Part shown: positions 13,498 through 25,566 of the stretch, in pieces
Layout: every line of letters starts with the position of its first letter
How positions within the stretch are numbered: position 1 is the stretch's first letter
Assembly: GCA_947652605.1 (NCBI GenBank)
Contig: OX393576.1
Coordinates: 49,452,966 to 49,516,965, forward strand
Length of the DNA: 64,000 nucleotides
Direction: 5' to 3'
Source of the DNA: Elmis aenea
Lineage: Eukaryota > Arthropoda > Insecta > Coleoptera > Elmidae
Made by a program: the position numbers and the translations under genes
Notes under the pieces: model-generated
What the model was told of the DNA's origin: nothing
Seen by the model: only the letters and a program-made list of their open reading frames with translations
The model's database searches: none

Positions 13498-13723
13498 ATA
13501 CAGGGTCATCCAAATCCGATGGGATTACAAGGTACTCGCTTGATATTGAAGATAGAGAAACTGTTAAATGTGCAAAATGAGACAAACTTAAGACCCTTTT
13601 CAAAAATATTTTATAATTTATAGTTATTAAGTTATAAGAAAAAAATACAGTTTTTTTTCATTATTCAGAATCAGTAATATCTATTATAAGCGAGATACCC
13701 ATCGAATTTGGACCACCCAGTAC
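13498..13723. mobile_element. 226-bp TACAGGG-type MITE
   Basis: The left end TACAGGGTCATCCAAATCCG and the right end, inverted, TACTGGGTGGTCCAAATTCG are followed by matching CTCGCTT...ATATTGAAGATAG inner sequence. It is flanked by TA. A related left end occurs alone at 28166. Confidence 0.8.
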
Positions 13724-13978
13724 TGACCAATAAAAAGCCATTTTTTGGATTGTTTAGATAGAAGATACCTAAAGAAAGGGTATAAGCACTTGCTCAAAAT
13801 GGTTCATATATCATGAGCTATAAAGGACTTATATGGCAAAAATAACCTTAATAATAATAATGCTAATAATTGAATTGGAAAATTTTAAAATTCTTTGCTA
13901 AAAGGCCCACAAACTTACAATACTAGGTTTAATTTTTTATTTTACCTACGCAAAATTTCGCTTAATTGATTTTAGTCT

Positions 13979-14796
13979 ATACAGGGTGATTCAAATTCGT
14001 GGGCGACCATGGGGATCTCGCTTATTACTGAAGATAGAGGTTAGGTTCAAATTTGGCAAAGTTCCTAAATTGTATGCTTATCATCAATAATATCAAAACA
14101 GATTTAAAATATCTTTAACTGTTCTTAAAAACATTTAAAAAAACTGAAAAAATGACTTAGTTTTTTTGCTATAGGTAACTTTTTTATTTATAATTTTTTT
14201 TTTATCTGTAAAAACTTTTACATGGGCACTTTTTATTTTACTTTTAATGGTGCCATCAATTTTTAGCTGTGCCAATTTCGTTTTGTTTTATAGGTAGGTA
14301 CTAACTTTTAAATTTCATATGGGCGACAAACTTGATTTTCATCTAGTTAGCTAGAACTTTCTTTCTGATTTCAAAAATGTGTTACATGATTATGTTATTC
14401 ACATAAACAACATATTTATTTGAAAAACAAAGGTTTTCATTTATTCAATATATCTAATAACTAGATGAAAATCAAGTTTGTCGCCCATAAGAAATTTAAA
14501 AGCTAGTACCTATAAAACAAAACGAAATCAGCACAGCAAAGTTGATAGCACCATTAAAAGTAAAATAAAAAGTGGACCTGTAAAAGTTTTTGCAGATTTA
14601 AAAAAAATTGTAAATAAAAAAGTTATAGCAAAAATTAAATTTTTCAGTTATTTTCAATTTTTTTCAAGAAATTTGTTTTCATATAGTGTATTAGTGAGCA
14701 TAAAATTTAGCAACTTCGCCAAATTTAAACCTACTCTCTATCTTCAGTAATGAGCTAGATCCCCATAGTCGATCTCGAATTTGAATCACCCCGTAC
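13979..14796. mobile_element. ~820-bp hairpin TACAGGG-type element
   Basis: The left end TACAGGGTGATTCAAATTCG and the right end, inverted, TACGGGGTGATTCAAATTCG continue as inverted copies (ATCTCGCTTATTACTGAAGA; phrases from the Lys-rich AT region). Inner arms 14200-14340 and 14460-14600 are also inverted copies, so nearly the whole element folds back on itself. No transposase is present. Confidence 0.85.
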
Positions 14797-16639
14797 ATGA
14801 ACAACAAATACCGTATGCAAAAAAAACTTGACTTCGAAAGAGATTAATAAATGTGCTATGTATTAATTATTATCAAGAATAACGTTTCGCTGTTGCATAA
14901 TTAATCAAACATCATGCACATAATTAATTATGAGTTTAGATTTTCTGTTTACATACACATACAATCTTCATTGATCTAATAGTTCTGAGATTTATTTTCG
15001 TAAATTCGGTTACTCAACAACAGTTATGTGTTGCTGTGTGCTTGTCAGTTATAAGACTAATCATTAATTAATATAATTAGTAAATTAATAACTAAATAGA
15101 TAATTACGATCGAGTAGTAGATTGAACTAAATATTTAATCATTTGTAACAAATACTCTTCAATAAATAATTTTGCAGTAGTTAGTGCGTTACGTTTATGC
15201 AAAATTTTAATAAAAATAACGTGTACTGTTAGTTCAATGTAACTTTGAATTTATTCTAAGCCTAAATATTTGCAAAATTCTAAAAATGTTTTCAACTAAT
15301 TTTACAGTTTAACAGAACTTACCTTTTAGCTGTTCCATTTTCTGGAAGTTTATTCTCGTGATATATAACCTTTTAAATTTTTAAAACATGTTTGTCCGTC
15401 TGTAGGTGTCGATAGATTTATGAGGTTGCACCACTGCCCAAACAAATGAATAGATTGGATCCGTGTAAACCTTTTGTCAATGTTTAATTTTGCGTGTGTT
15501 GTAAATTATATCGTTCAACCTTGGCAACTGTTTGTTATTTTAAAAGATTTATTTGTAACATTTTAGCAAAAACGCTAGAAGTAATGCTAATAACAATATA
15601 TTAATAAGGCAATAATAAATATACATAATAATACAACATTAAAGATTTAATTGTAACGTGCTCAAACGATTTCAAGACGGGCGCAAAAGAGACGACTGGC
15701 TAAGAGAAAATCCCAATTAACCTTATATATTTGTAAATCGCAGAAAAATTGTCTATGAGATGACATTACTATATTTTGTTACGATAAAAAATGTTTGACT
15801 GACTAAAATCACTTAAAAAAAAACATTTTATACTTTTTTCATTTGTAAAGTTTTATACTGCCTTAGAAAAATTAGCATTAATAGAAAAACTTTTAAGATG
15901 TATTACTTTATATATTATTTTTAGAAAAAAAATGTATTTGACTACCTAGACAAAACACGATCGTTTTAGTAATTAACAGTTTGTAACTTGTATAAATGTG
16001 TTTCATTATTTGTTGACGAAACATGATTTTAAAAGCAGAATTAAATTAAACGCTTTGAATACACACTCACAGAAGCAATTTGACACGAGTTCAATTTTCA
16101 AGGATGTAATGAGGATGCCTTAGCTCAACAAAATCATAATCCTGGATAATTTGTTAAACTTTAGGAGTATTTTACACTGTACAATTGTCGTGAAAAACAA
16201 AATTTTTGATAGTTATGAGCTTACCCTTTTTTTGCAAATCAATTTTTAAAATTAAAGTAGTTCTAAGATGTATTTAATGAATAACGTTCTTAGAAAACTG
16301 TAGCTATAAAGAATTATACCATTTCTACCTAACCACAAAAAAGAAGGAACTATTGGGATTAGGTATTTCTTTTGTTCTAGAAGCACCTGGACAAAAATTG
16401 ATGGTAGCTAAGAACACCGCGACAATTTGATAAACTCTAATTTAGGTACTTTTTGTTATTAAACCTTAAATTACCTTTAACATGAATCATTCAAATCAAC
16501 TAAACATATGGAAAAAAACTTTTCGATTAATTCTGAAAAAGCGGTGATAATTTTATTACAAATTCAGCAGGGAATTAACAGTCTGGGACTTTACGCAGTG
16601 TACATTTTCATATTTTGTCAGGTTTTTCTGTGGCAAAAA
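14797..16639. other. AT-rich DNA without recognised features
   Basis: No gene or delimited repeat seen. Confidence 0.4.
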
Positions 16640-17330
16640 CAGTAGCGTAGCAAGGGGGGGCGGGGGGGGGCGGTCCGCCCCGGGCGGCACATTTTTTGGG
16701 GCGGCACTTTTAGTCTACCCAAATGGGGTCAAAATGAAATTGTCGGGGTAATGAAGGAATAGTAGATATAATAATCACTACTGGCGCTATTAAATTCATA
16801 AAAATTAATTTTTAAAAAAGGAATTCTTATCGAAGCTAGAGGATAAAACGGTCTACTTGACCTTTCTTCACTGAAAACCCGACCCCTTGTAACGACAGAA
16901 ATTCCAAGTACCTAATAAAATTTATTATACGGTGCCAACCATTCAATAAAATTATGAAACAATTCATTTATTTAAGCCATTAAATTCCATGCAGTTTTAA
17001 ACTCTATTGTAACACAGATTTTTCACCCTTATTAAAAATAATTTTGTAGGAGTGGGGGCGATCTGATTAAAGAAAATAAAAATCAGAAAAGGTTCTACTG
17101 TAAAACTGTAATTTTGGAAGATGGTTAAGTATTCTACATTATCTAGCTTTGCATTAAAACACGTTTGAACGTCTAAAATTTAAAAAAATTCGCCTGCGGC
17201 GCATTTCCCCCCCCCCCCACATTTTTCTGCCAATCTCTGCTTGGTTTTGGAAAAAGTTTGCGACCCTTATTTTTAGGGGCGGCAAATTCAGGGACCGCCC
17301 CGGGCGGCACAAACTCTCGCTACGCCACTG
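16640..17330. mobile_element. hAT MITE with G/C-run termini
   Basis: It starts CAGTAGCGTAGCAAGG, then runs of G; it ends, inverted, CAGTGGCGTAGCGAGAG. Both sub-ends share GGACCGCCCCGGGCGGCAC (inverted). The 8-bp target duplication is GGCAAAAA (16632-16639) and GGCAAAAT (17331-17338), one mismatch. Confidence 0.88.
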
Positions 17331-18289
17331 GGCAAAATTATTTTTTATTTGATTTGAAATATACTCGACGAAAATTATTGTATTAATATGCGATAAATTT
17401 GCACCTTTCAATTAAAATTAATTTCGTCTCTTACTAGATTTCGCGTAGAAAAACTTAACAAAGCTTGAGTACGCTTGAACCCTTCTTTAATTTTGATGAA
17501 CGGAGCGGGCGTTTATCATTAAATTCGTCACTGTAACAATGTAGGCAAATGAACACGCAACAAAGAGGATTCGAGTTTGTCAAAACTGAGCAATTTTAAA
17601 TAAAGGGAAAATTTTTGCTTTGATCAAATTATCACGAGAGACGATAAAAGGCGAAAGAATGAAGCGGAGAATAATTTTAACGCTTCTTAAGAACTTAAAC
17701 GAACTACTTTAGGTCTTTATTTAAGACGTCCTTGGAACACCAAACGCAAAACAGCATTCGACATTTGTGAAATATTCAATTATCTATGCAGGAAAAGAAC
17801 TTTTTAAATCAACAATTGTTACTTAAAACGTCCTTAAAAAATAACTATTTATATTACTGCATTCACTTTGTTAAGTTATTTGTATTCTGTTATGCAGGGT
17901 GTTGCGAAAGAAGTAATTCCATATACTTTAGATTTGCAAATTTGTTTGAAAAAAAGTTCATTGTCGGTATTGTTCTTTTTAAAGTTATTATTTTTGGTTC
18001 ACCCATAAATAGCCATACTGTTTTTTAAGCAGTCCAATTTTTATTTTGTTTCTGCAAATAAACTTATGTTTCGATTACAACCTTTTTTTAAAATTCGTTT
18101 TTGATCTTAAACACTGTTTAAAAAAGTATTATTTACTTAACATGAGTACCGTAGCGACACTGCATTATAACTAGTATTTTGTGAGATAAGTGATATTTAA
18201 GTACATTTTAGTTGGACGTTCCCAAGTAGCACAATAATGTTGGCCTAACATTGGCCAAATATTGTTACGCGGGCCCAATATTGGCAACA

Positions 18290-18715
18290 TTGAGCCAATA
18301 TAGACTTTTTCTAGTTTTTTAATGAATCACCAACATCAGACAACTCAATGTTAATATGTTATTGGTCCAATATGTTTATATTGTTGGATGTTTATTTCTA
18401 GTTTATTTTTATTGGCTAGACATAAACAAAATATATTTACCCTATGCTATTGACTGGCAACATTTAGCCAATATAGCTTTTTAATGAACAACCAATATCA
18501 GAAAACTCAATGTTAATATGTTATTGGTCAAATATGTTTATATTGTTGGATGTTTATTTCCAGTTTATTTTTATTGGCTAGACATAAACAAAATATATTT
18601 ACCCTATGCTATTGTCTGGCAACATTTAGCCAATATAGCTTTTTAATGAACAACCAATATCAGAAAACTCAATGTTAATATGTTATTGGTCCACTATGTT
18701 TATATTGTTTTGTAG
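18290..18715 (+). repeat. 162-bp tandem repeat, ~2.5-3 copies
   Basis: The phrase CAATGTTAATATGTTATTGG recurs at 18346, 18508 and 18670, i.e. every 162 bp exactly. Units also share GGCAACATTTAGCCAATAT. They lie at the left end of the CCCAAGTAGCACAA element, as subterminal repeats would. Confidence 0.9.
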
Positions 18716-18858
18716 TAGATTACAAGTTTAAAATTTGAATTTGGCGCTCCAGGATGTAGTTAGAGTTAGTGTATAGCGAATGTTAGGTTACCGTTGGCGG
18801 AATTGTATAGTAATTCGCAGAATGAGAGTATGAATAAATGTTGTTACTGTTACCGCTC

Positions 18859-20611
18859 CAGTGGCGTAGCAATCGTGGAGCAGTTTGAGCAAACTGCTCC
18901 TGGCGCACGAATCCTGAGGGCGCAAAATTAGAAAGGGCGAAATAAAAATTATATTTCCTGTAGATTGACATAGGTGGCGCAATTTTAAAATATTACGTGT
19001 ACAAACTGTATAAAATTAGTACATCACTTTGTAGATGGCAGTACTATATAAATTTTATGTCTAATATTGCTTTATATGGAACGTATCTAGAGGTCTTTCA
19101 ACGTAAACTTTTTGAGTTTACTGTGGAAGTGTGGGTTGTAATTTATTGTTCTGTATTAATGACTTTGTAGAATTTTTCAGTATTAATTTAATTGTTTGTT
19201 CTGTGTTCTGTGTAGGTACAATTTGTGACTATTATTTTACTAAATTAATTGTGTACAGTGTACAGTGTGTTTATGGATTCACAGACGTATATAAGTAAAA
19301 GTAAGTGGTTTGTTTTTAATTATTATGTTAATTGAGGTTGCAACATAAAGAATAACATTCAATTTAATTTTGCAACAAAAGATAATTAAACCCTTAAAGG
19401 CATAGTGTTGCCGATTGGCAACATACCCATAGGTGTTATTGTATTATTATTATATAAAATCATAAAAATTATTTTGGCACAATTCTACTTGTTGATGATT
19501 CACAACACTTCTTGTAATGCATAGGTTAAGAAACAATTCCATAAAGGGCGGCAGTTTTTGAAAATTAATCATTAAAACAACCTAGTTTTCGTGTTTTATT
19601 ATAGCTTTAAAGATTTAGTATATTTGTATTTAAATGAAAGAATATTTTAACAAAGAAAAAAGTTTTTAACAGATCAAAGTCAAGTTTATCGAATTATAAT
19701 GCAATATTGTACCCTTGCTTATAGCAGTAGTATAAAAGTTACGTTGCCAAATAATGCCAAATAGGAACAATTTGCAATTATTACAAATTTGGCATTTCAT
19801 AATTTTCATGTTATTTAAATGAAAAACATTTTATAGTGAGTATAGTAACGTAATTACAAAATAAAATGGAATTAGTTAAAAACTGTGAAAAATATTTTGT
19901 GGCTCTATGTTGTAACAAAATAATTTGCACCTAAAATAAATGTTGCCGTTTTGCGCAGTGTTGCTCTTCGGCAACATTTTTTATTTATTGTTTTGTACAA
20001 AGTTGTGCTTCAACAACACATTTAATTTTTCTTTGTACACAAATATTGCTTTTCATTAACAACTTTTGTTTTTTGATAAAAACAGTTGAAAAATTGTGAA
20101 TGCTTTTTAAAATTATTTTTCTCAAATTCCCTACAGTTAAATATACGGAAAATATTATTTAAATCTAATTTTAAAAAATTCATGCATTTAAGGGTCACAA
20201 AATTGGTTTTTAAAACTTTTAAAATAATTAATAAAAAATTGATTATTAAGAATGAACAGAATACCTATAGGTATATTTTATTGTAGGCATTTAGAGATGT
20301 CAAAAAACTAAGTGGTGCTCAGTTTAAAAAAAGAAGAATAGAAAGCAAGAACCTATTTAAGAAGCAGCATGTCACAACACCGTGTTAGCGCTTTGTCCAC
20401 TACATCAATTGAAAAAACAATAGCTTGTCATTGATCGATTTGCCAATAAAAAGCGAGAAAAAAAAATGTAAAGTTGTTTTTGTGTGACAACTAAACATGG
20501 ATACATTTTTTTAAAGTAAACGTTCAAAAGAATTTCGTCACTCTTCCGAGAAACAAGGGGGCGCACCGACCTTACTTGCTCCAGGGCGCTGAATTCATTG
20601 CTACGCCACTG
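18859..20611. mobile_element. hAT-type element, CAGTGGCGTAGC termini
   Basis: The ends are CAGTGGCGTAGCAATCGTGG and, inverted, CAGTGGCGTAGCAATGAATT. An 8-bp target duplication flanks it: TACCGCTC (18851-18858) and TACAGCTC (20612-20619), one mismatch. Eight-bp duplications and CAGTGGCGTA ends are typical of hAT elements. No transposase frame survives in its 1.75 kb. The interior repeats TTGC/GGCAACA phrases. Confidence 0.82.
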
Positions 20612-20835
20612 TACAGCTCGTTTTATGTTTGCCCTCTTAGAAAGTTTAGAATAATTTATATGGATTATTGTGAGCCATCACCACAGTGTTCAGAAGAGGG
20701 ATGAGGAACTGATGAATTGATTAGTTTATATTTTGGATTAACAGGTTATTTTGTAGTATTTAAATATTCGCACTGTAAACGTAAAACACATTTTTGAGGT
20801 TAAGTTTTACCACGTGTTTTCAATTTTGAAAATGA

Positions 20836-21090
20836 GTGAACACGAATGCAGTAAAAGCTATGTTAGTTAGTGAGAATGCTAGAATGAAATCAAAAAAAGT
20901 GGCGGCTTTTATACCAAATTTCGATGGAAGTCCTGAGTCGGACATCGATATGTGGTTTAGTCGGATATCAATAGAGAAAAACACTTATCAAGTAGAAGGA
21001 AGATATTACCATGCTCCTTCCTTGTTGTTGGAAAACTTTCAGATTAGTCTTGAAGTATTACAGTTATGGCATGAAATTGTCAGCTTGTAA
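20836..21090 (+). pseudogene. gag-like fragment
   Basis: An open stretch containing KVAAFIPNFDGSPESDIDMW. The pattern F-x-G-S-...-D-x-x-x-W recalls the N-terminus of Ty3/Gypsy gag proteins. The rest (about 45 residues) does not clearly continue the domain, and no pol is seen downstream, so this would be a decayed fragment. It could also be chance resemblance. Confidence 0.35.
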
Positions 21091-21194
21091 GAAAATTATG
21101 CTTCGTTTTCTGTATTTATACAGCCTTACTGGACTATTATTGGATATTAACATTTCTAAACCATAAAAACATAAATGAAGGAGATTTATGCATA

Positions 21195-21960
21195 TACAGG
21201 GTGTTTCTTAAGTATTGCAAAACAAATCTGGAGGTGATTCCTGATCGAAAATTAAGAGGGGTCTTTCATATACATTTTTTTCTTTAGACGTCTCCTTTCG
21301 GAGTTATACCCCTTAAAGGGGAGCGGAAAAATTAGGTTCTTATTTTATTTCTTAAATTTGGATTAATGTAGGAGAATGATATTTGGTAGATGTTTTATAC
21401 TTATTAAAAGGTTTCCCATAGTAATATTTTTAGTTATCACCCACCTTCACAGGGGGCTGAATAGTGCGACCCCTATTGGTTTTTTTTATCAGAACTTTTT
21501 AGAAGCTAATAAATTTTAATTTAAAAATTTATTTTTTTAAAGTTTGTTTTATTTAAAAACTTTTATTAATTTTTAGTTTTTCTCGTTAAACCTACTGTTT
21601 TTGAGTAAAAAATAACATATGTACACACGAACCATCAATTATTCCAATATAAAACGATTCATTTTGGTGGTTGCCATGGTTTGTTTATGTTTATATTGGG
21701 TAGAATTGACAGATGTTATTCATTTTTGACGTTTACGCGGCGACAACGCTATAACGCTCGTCAATTCTACCCAGTATGAACAAACAAACCATGGCAACCA
21801 CTAAAGTGAATAGTTTTATATTGGAATATTTGATGGTTCGTGTTTACTTATGTTATTTTTTACTCAAAAACGGTAGGTTTAACGAGAACAACTAAAGAAT
21901 AAAAAAAGTTTTTAAATAAACCAAATAATAAAAACCAATAATAAAAAATGTTGACATCTC
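21195..21960. mobile_element. TACAGGGTGTTTC hairpin element, right end missing
   Basis: It starts TACAGGGTGTTTCTTAAGTA and shares GACGTCTCCTTTCGGAGTTA and following phrases with the complete copy at 46609-47562. A palindromic centre (GGGTAGAATTGAC / GTCAATTCTACCC) lies near 21.74 kb. The right arm ends without a CCCTGTA terminus. Confidence 0.75.
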
Positions 21961-22020
21961 TATATTTTCCTAGTATTGTATGTCAATTTTTAGCCAATGT
22001 CGGCCCAATATTTTGTGCTA

Positions 22021-23538
22021 TACAGGGTTCTCGTTTTTCGCGGGCCACTATGGGGATCTCGTAAACGGTAAGAGTTACGACTTCGGTTAAATTGGAGCAA
22101 AGTTGTATATTCAGGTGCTTAATAATTTGACGCAAACAGAACTTATCTAGCTCTTTTAGTTTTAGCGATATAGGGAAAAAAGTAAAAAAGTGGATTTTTG
22201 TTTTTTGCCTGTAACTTTTTCATTTGATGACAAATTTCATTTTTGTAAAAACATTTTTATGGCCACTTTTTGCAAGGACTCAAATTCCCCAATTATATTT
22301 TCCGTGCGACGTTTCGTTTTTTTAAAACCATCATCAGGTCAATTTTTTCTTATGGACGCTATATCTGATTTTAACGCCAATTTGTAGAGCATTTTATTCT
22401 GAATTCGATAATGTATAACACATGGCACATTTTTAAAACAATTGTTGTTAAAAATGGCAAAAACAAATATTTTATTTAAAACAAATCCTAATCGGCATGG
22501 TAAATAGTTGTCTTTGTCCCTTTTTCCTTGGAAACAGGTAAGTAAACCGCATAAAACTACTAATTAAAAAAAAAAGTATTAATAAATATGTTGGGAATGC
22601 ATTAACATTGTTCACTTATTAACAAATATTTTTCGAATATTTTCTTCGGTAAAGTAAAAAATGTCTCTAAAATGTGTATTTAATCCTTATTTGGCATACA
22701 ATTATTTGTAAAAAAAAATAACGAGTTATGCCTTTCATCTGCGTTAATGACTTCTAATAAGCAAAAAGCGTAAACAGATTTCTAGACGTTTTTTGTAAAC
22801 TATGAACACTTATATTATTTGATTACGAACATGTTGTTACAAATAATTGTATGTCAAATAAGGGATTAAATTCACATTTTAGAGACATTACTTAACCGAA
22901 GAAAATATTCTAAAAATATTTGCTAATAAGTGAACAATGTTAATGCATTCCTAACATATTTATTAATACCGATTTTTTTAATTAAATCCCTTTAATAGTA
23001 ATTTCATAGGGTTTACTCACCTTCTTCCAAGGAAAAAGGGACAAAGACAATTATTTATCGTGCCGATTAGGATTTGTTTTGAATAAAATATTTGTTTTTG
23101 CCATTTTTAACAACAATTGTTTCAAAAAAGTGCCAACTGTTATACATTGTCGAATTCTGAATAAAATGCTCTACAAATTGGCGTCAAAATCAGATATAGC
23201 GTCCATAGGAAAAAGTTGACCTGATGATGGTTTAAAAAAAAACGAAACGTCGCACGAAAAATATAATTGGGGAATTTGATTCCTTGCAAAAAGTGGCCAT
23301 AAAAATGTTTTTACAAAAAAAAAATTCAACATCAAATAAAAAAGTTATGGCCAAAAAACCAAAATCCACTTTTTTACTTTTTTCCCTATATCTCAAAAAC
23401 TAAAAGAGCTAGATAGGTTCTGTTTGCGTCAAATTATTAAGCACCTGAATATACAACTTTGTCCCAATTTAACCGAAGTCGTAACTCTTACCGTTTACGA
23501 GATCCCCATAGTGGCCCGCGAAAAACGAGAACCCTGTA
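22021..23538. mobile_element. 1.5-kb hairpin element, TACAGGG termini, TA target duplication
   Basis: It starts TACAGGGTTCTCG and ends CGAGAACCCTGTA, and the two halves are near-perfect inverted copies over about 750 bp each, centred near 22.78 kb. TA at 22019-22020 and 23539-23540 is the target duplication: removing the element joins GTGCTA to CTTGGG and restores the right inverted end of the surrounding element (see 18221). Each arm contains CTGATGA...CGAAACGTCG (22337-22312 minus; 23221-23247 plus), a hammerhead-like core with a weak stem II. The TA target site and termini suggest mobilisation by an IS630-Tc1-mariner type transposase (inference). No transposase is encoded. Confidence 0.85.
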
Positions 23539-24034
23539 TACTTGGGGTCGCAGTATTTTTGTTAATTTCAGCTCATTATCTCATCGATTTTTTTGTTTAT
23601 ATAGCCGATTACCAACCTTTTTTTTAGAAGCAAGTGTTTAAATTAACAAAAATGCTGAGTTTGAAATATAATGTCTCATGCTATTTAGATGACAGTTTTT
23701 TTACACAAACTTTAGACAAAAAACCAAAAATTGTGTAAATATGACTGTATTATTAACAAATTAAATTATCCAGTTATACTCATTCCACATATGGGTAAAC
23801 TGGAAATGACAATAACATTTTTTTATCCCTATACAATACAGAGTATATTTTCTAGCAGAAAACCATAAAACATTAAGGATAAAAGCATGCTTAAGTTGGC
23901 AAAGAGGTGTCTTCTAACGTGCTTAGTAAGAATCTAAACTGAAAATATACATGTTGTGTGTAGTTTCCTGAAATATCCTGAAAAACCTATAATTTGTGTT
24001 TATATTCTACCTATAACTTTCTTATAATAATCAT

Positions 24035-24666
24035 CAGGGCCGTGGAAAGGCAGGGGCAGCGTAGGCACATGCTCAGGGCGCCGTGATGATGGGGCGCCAA
24101 AATTTAAATTGATCGGAGTCATGCATTTAAATTTTGTACTCGTACTACACACTGCGATAGAAGATAGAATATTACCATCAGTCTATATTGCGCGTTTCGT
24201 ACGTACACAATGAGTGGTAACTAAAGCCGATGAGTGGAATAAAAATATATTTTCCTCTCTTTCTAAGGGGGACTAGACAGTTGGTAGCAATCGTGAAAAA
24301 TCAAATAAAACTAGAGCAATACGCGTTTTGTGATTTTTACCGCCTATCAGTAACGATTTATGGTGATGCAGTAAAGTGATTAGCTATCAAACTTGTTTGG
24401 AAATTTATTTATCGCAAATCCCTGGGGGTCCTTGAATCCTTCAAAAGGGGTCCCCCGAGCCTTTTTATGATGTACGAAAATTATACAAATTTACTTGCCA
24501 GCCTAAAATATTATCTAGAAAAATATTTATTGGGGTCCTCAGCAAGCTTTTAATTTTGGAAGAAGTAGTTAGAGTAAAACGTTTGAGAAACATTAGACCT
24601 ATGAGAGGCTTATCCAAATCATATTTAAGTTTGCCCCTGGTGCGAAATGCTCTAGCCACGGCCCTG
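24035..24666. mobile_element. hAT MITE, CAGGGCCGTGG ends
   Basis: The ends are CAGGGCCGTGGAAAGGCAGG and, inverted, CAGGGCCGTGGCTAGAGC. The target duplication is ATAATCAT (24027-24034) and ATAATCAC (24667-24674), one mismatch. Confidence 0.87.
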
Positions 24667-24720
24667 ATAATCACCAGCGTAGCCATCCGGGCTACACTAA
24701 ACGGACGGAGTCCTTTAGAG

Positions 24721-24906
24721 CAGCGGTCTCCAATCTTTTTTGGTCGCGCACCCTTACTTTAATGTCGCAGGATTAGCGCGCACCCCAAAACAAAAAATTG
24801 AAAAATTTGTGGAAATAGATATATTAATTTATTAGGAATTATCCCGCAAACCGCAGAAATTATCTCGCGCACCCGGGGGGTGCGCGCTTCACTTTGGAGA
24901 CCGCTG
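24721..24906. mobile_element. 186-bp hAT MITE, CAGCGGTCTCCAA ends
   Basis: Inverted ends are CAGCGGTCTCCAA with GCGCGCACCCC just inside. A perfect target duplication CTTTAGAG lies at 24713-24720 and 24907-24914. Its excision would rejoin a small palindrome (CGGACGGAG...CTCCGTCCG), so the target was itself a hairpin. Confidence 0.92.
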
Positions 24907-24914
24907 CTTTAGAG

Positions 24915-25400
24915 CTCCGTCCGCTAAAAGCGCCGAGGCGGGTAAAATTCTCAACGTCCGGCATCATCGAATTAAACAACTGTGTGGTTACTGGTTAGTG
25001 ATTACTGGATCTAAAGTCTAACAATGCCAGCCTAGCGGGGGTCGCTGTCTTGCGACAAATAAAAACTGTTAAAACAGTGAATACTCAAAACCCGCTTCTT
25101 CTATTTGACTCAAACTTTCGGGATAAATTTTCCTAATAATGACGTCAAATTTCACGGTCAAACTCGACGTCTCTGCCGTGCTACGAATAAAAACGCGTCG
25201 TCATCTCATTAGCATTGTATTTCCGTAAGATATTTTATTTCGGTCGTCACCAACAAGAAGACAAATGTAGCCCAATCTCTCAGACGGATTAAAAAAAAAA
25301 AAACGCAAGTTAGCACGTAGAGTTTTTCGTTTTTAATTCGATTCCGCGCAGAACTCCACCCGCGGTGTTAGTGTAAAATCGACTATTTTCAAAAATTTGT
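24915..25400. other. Less AT-rich unique segment, no gene recognised
   Basis: About 480 bp between two hAT MITEs, visibly richer in CG dinucleotides (for example TAAAAACGCGTCGTCATC). It has no long frame and no repeat that I can see. Possible promoter or untranslated or conserved regulatory DNA (inference). Confidence 0.3.
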
Positions 25401-25566
25401 AATCGTAGGTAAGGCGAAGGCCTAAATCATATTTTTATTATTGATAAGGACCATATTCCATTTTATGCTATTAGTTGACAAATTTTACAATCAATCTTAC
25501 GATAATTGTTTTTTTAAGTTTTTACTGAAAAACATTTGAAAAATAATAATTGTTTATTGTGATAGG

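Larger units (their letters stand above)
18221..23546. mobile_element. Outer element with CCCAAGTAGCACAA ends, interrupted by two insertions
   Basis: The left end is CCCAAGTAGCACAATAATGT. The right end is its inverted counterpart (GGCCCAATATTTTGTGCTA, then CTTGGG) split by the 1.5-kb hairpin element. The terminal parts are rich in TTGGC/GCCAA motifs. The interior holds a 162-bp tandem array, a hAT element at 18859 and a gag-like fragment near 20.85 kb. No target duplication is evident, so calling it one element rests on the matching inverted ends. The superfamily is not recognised. Confidence 0.5.

Noticed and set aside
14478..14750. 90-codon frame rich in Lys/Phe
   Set aside because: It lies inside one arm of the 13979-14796 hairpin element.
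22190..23641. Several 60-70-codon frames
   Set aside because: They fall within the arms of the 1.5-kb palindrome or straddle its right end.
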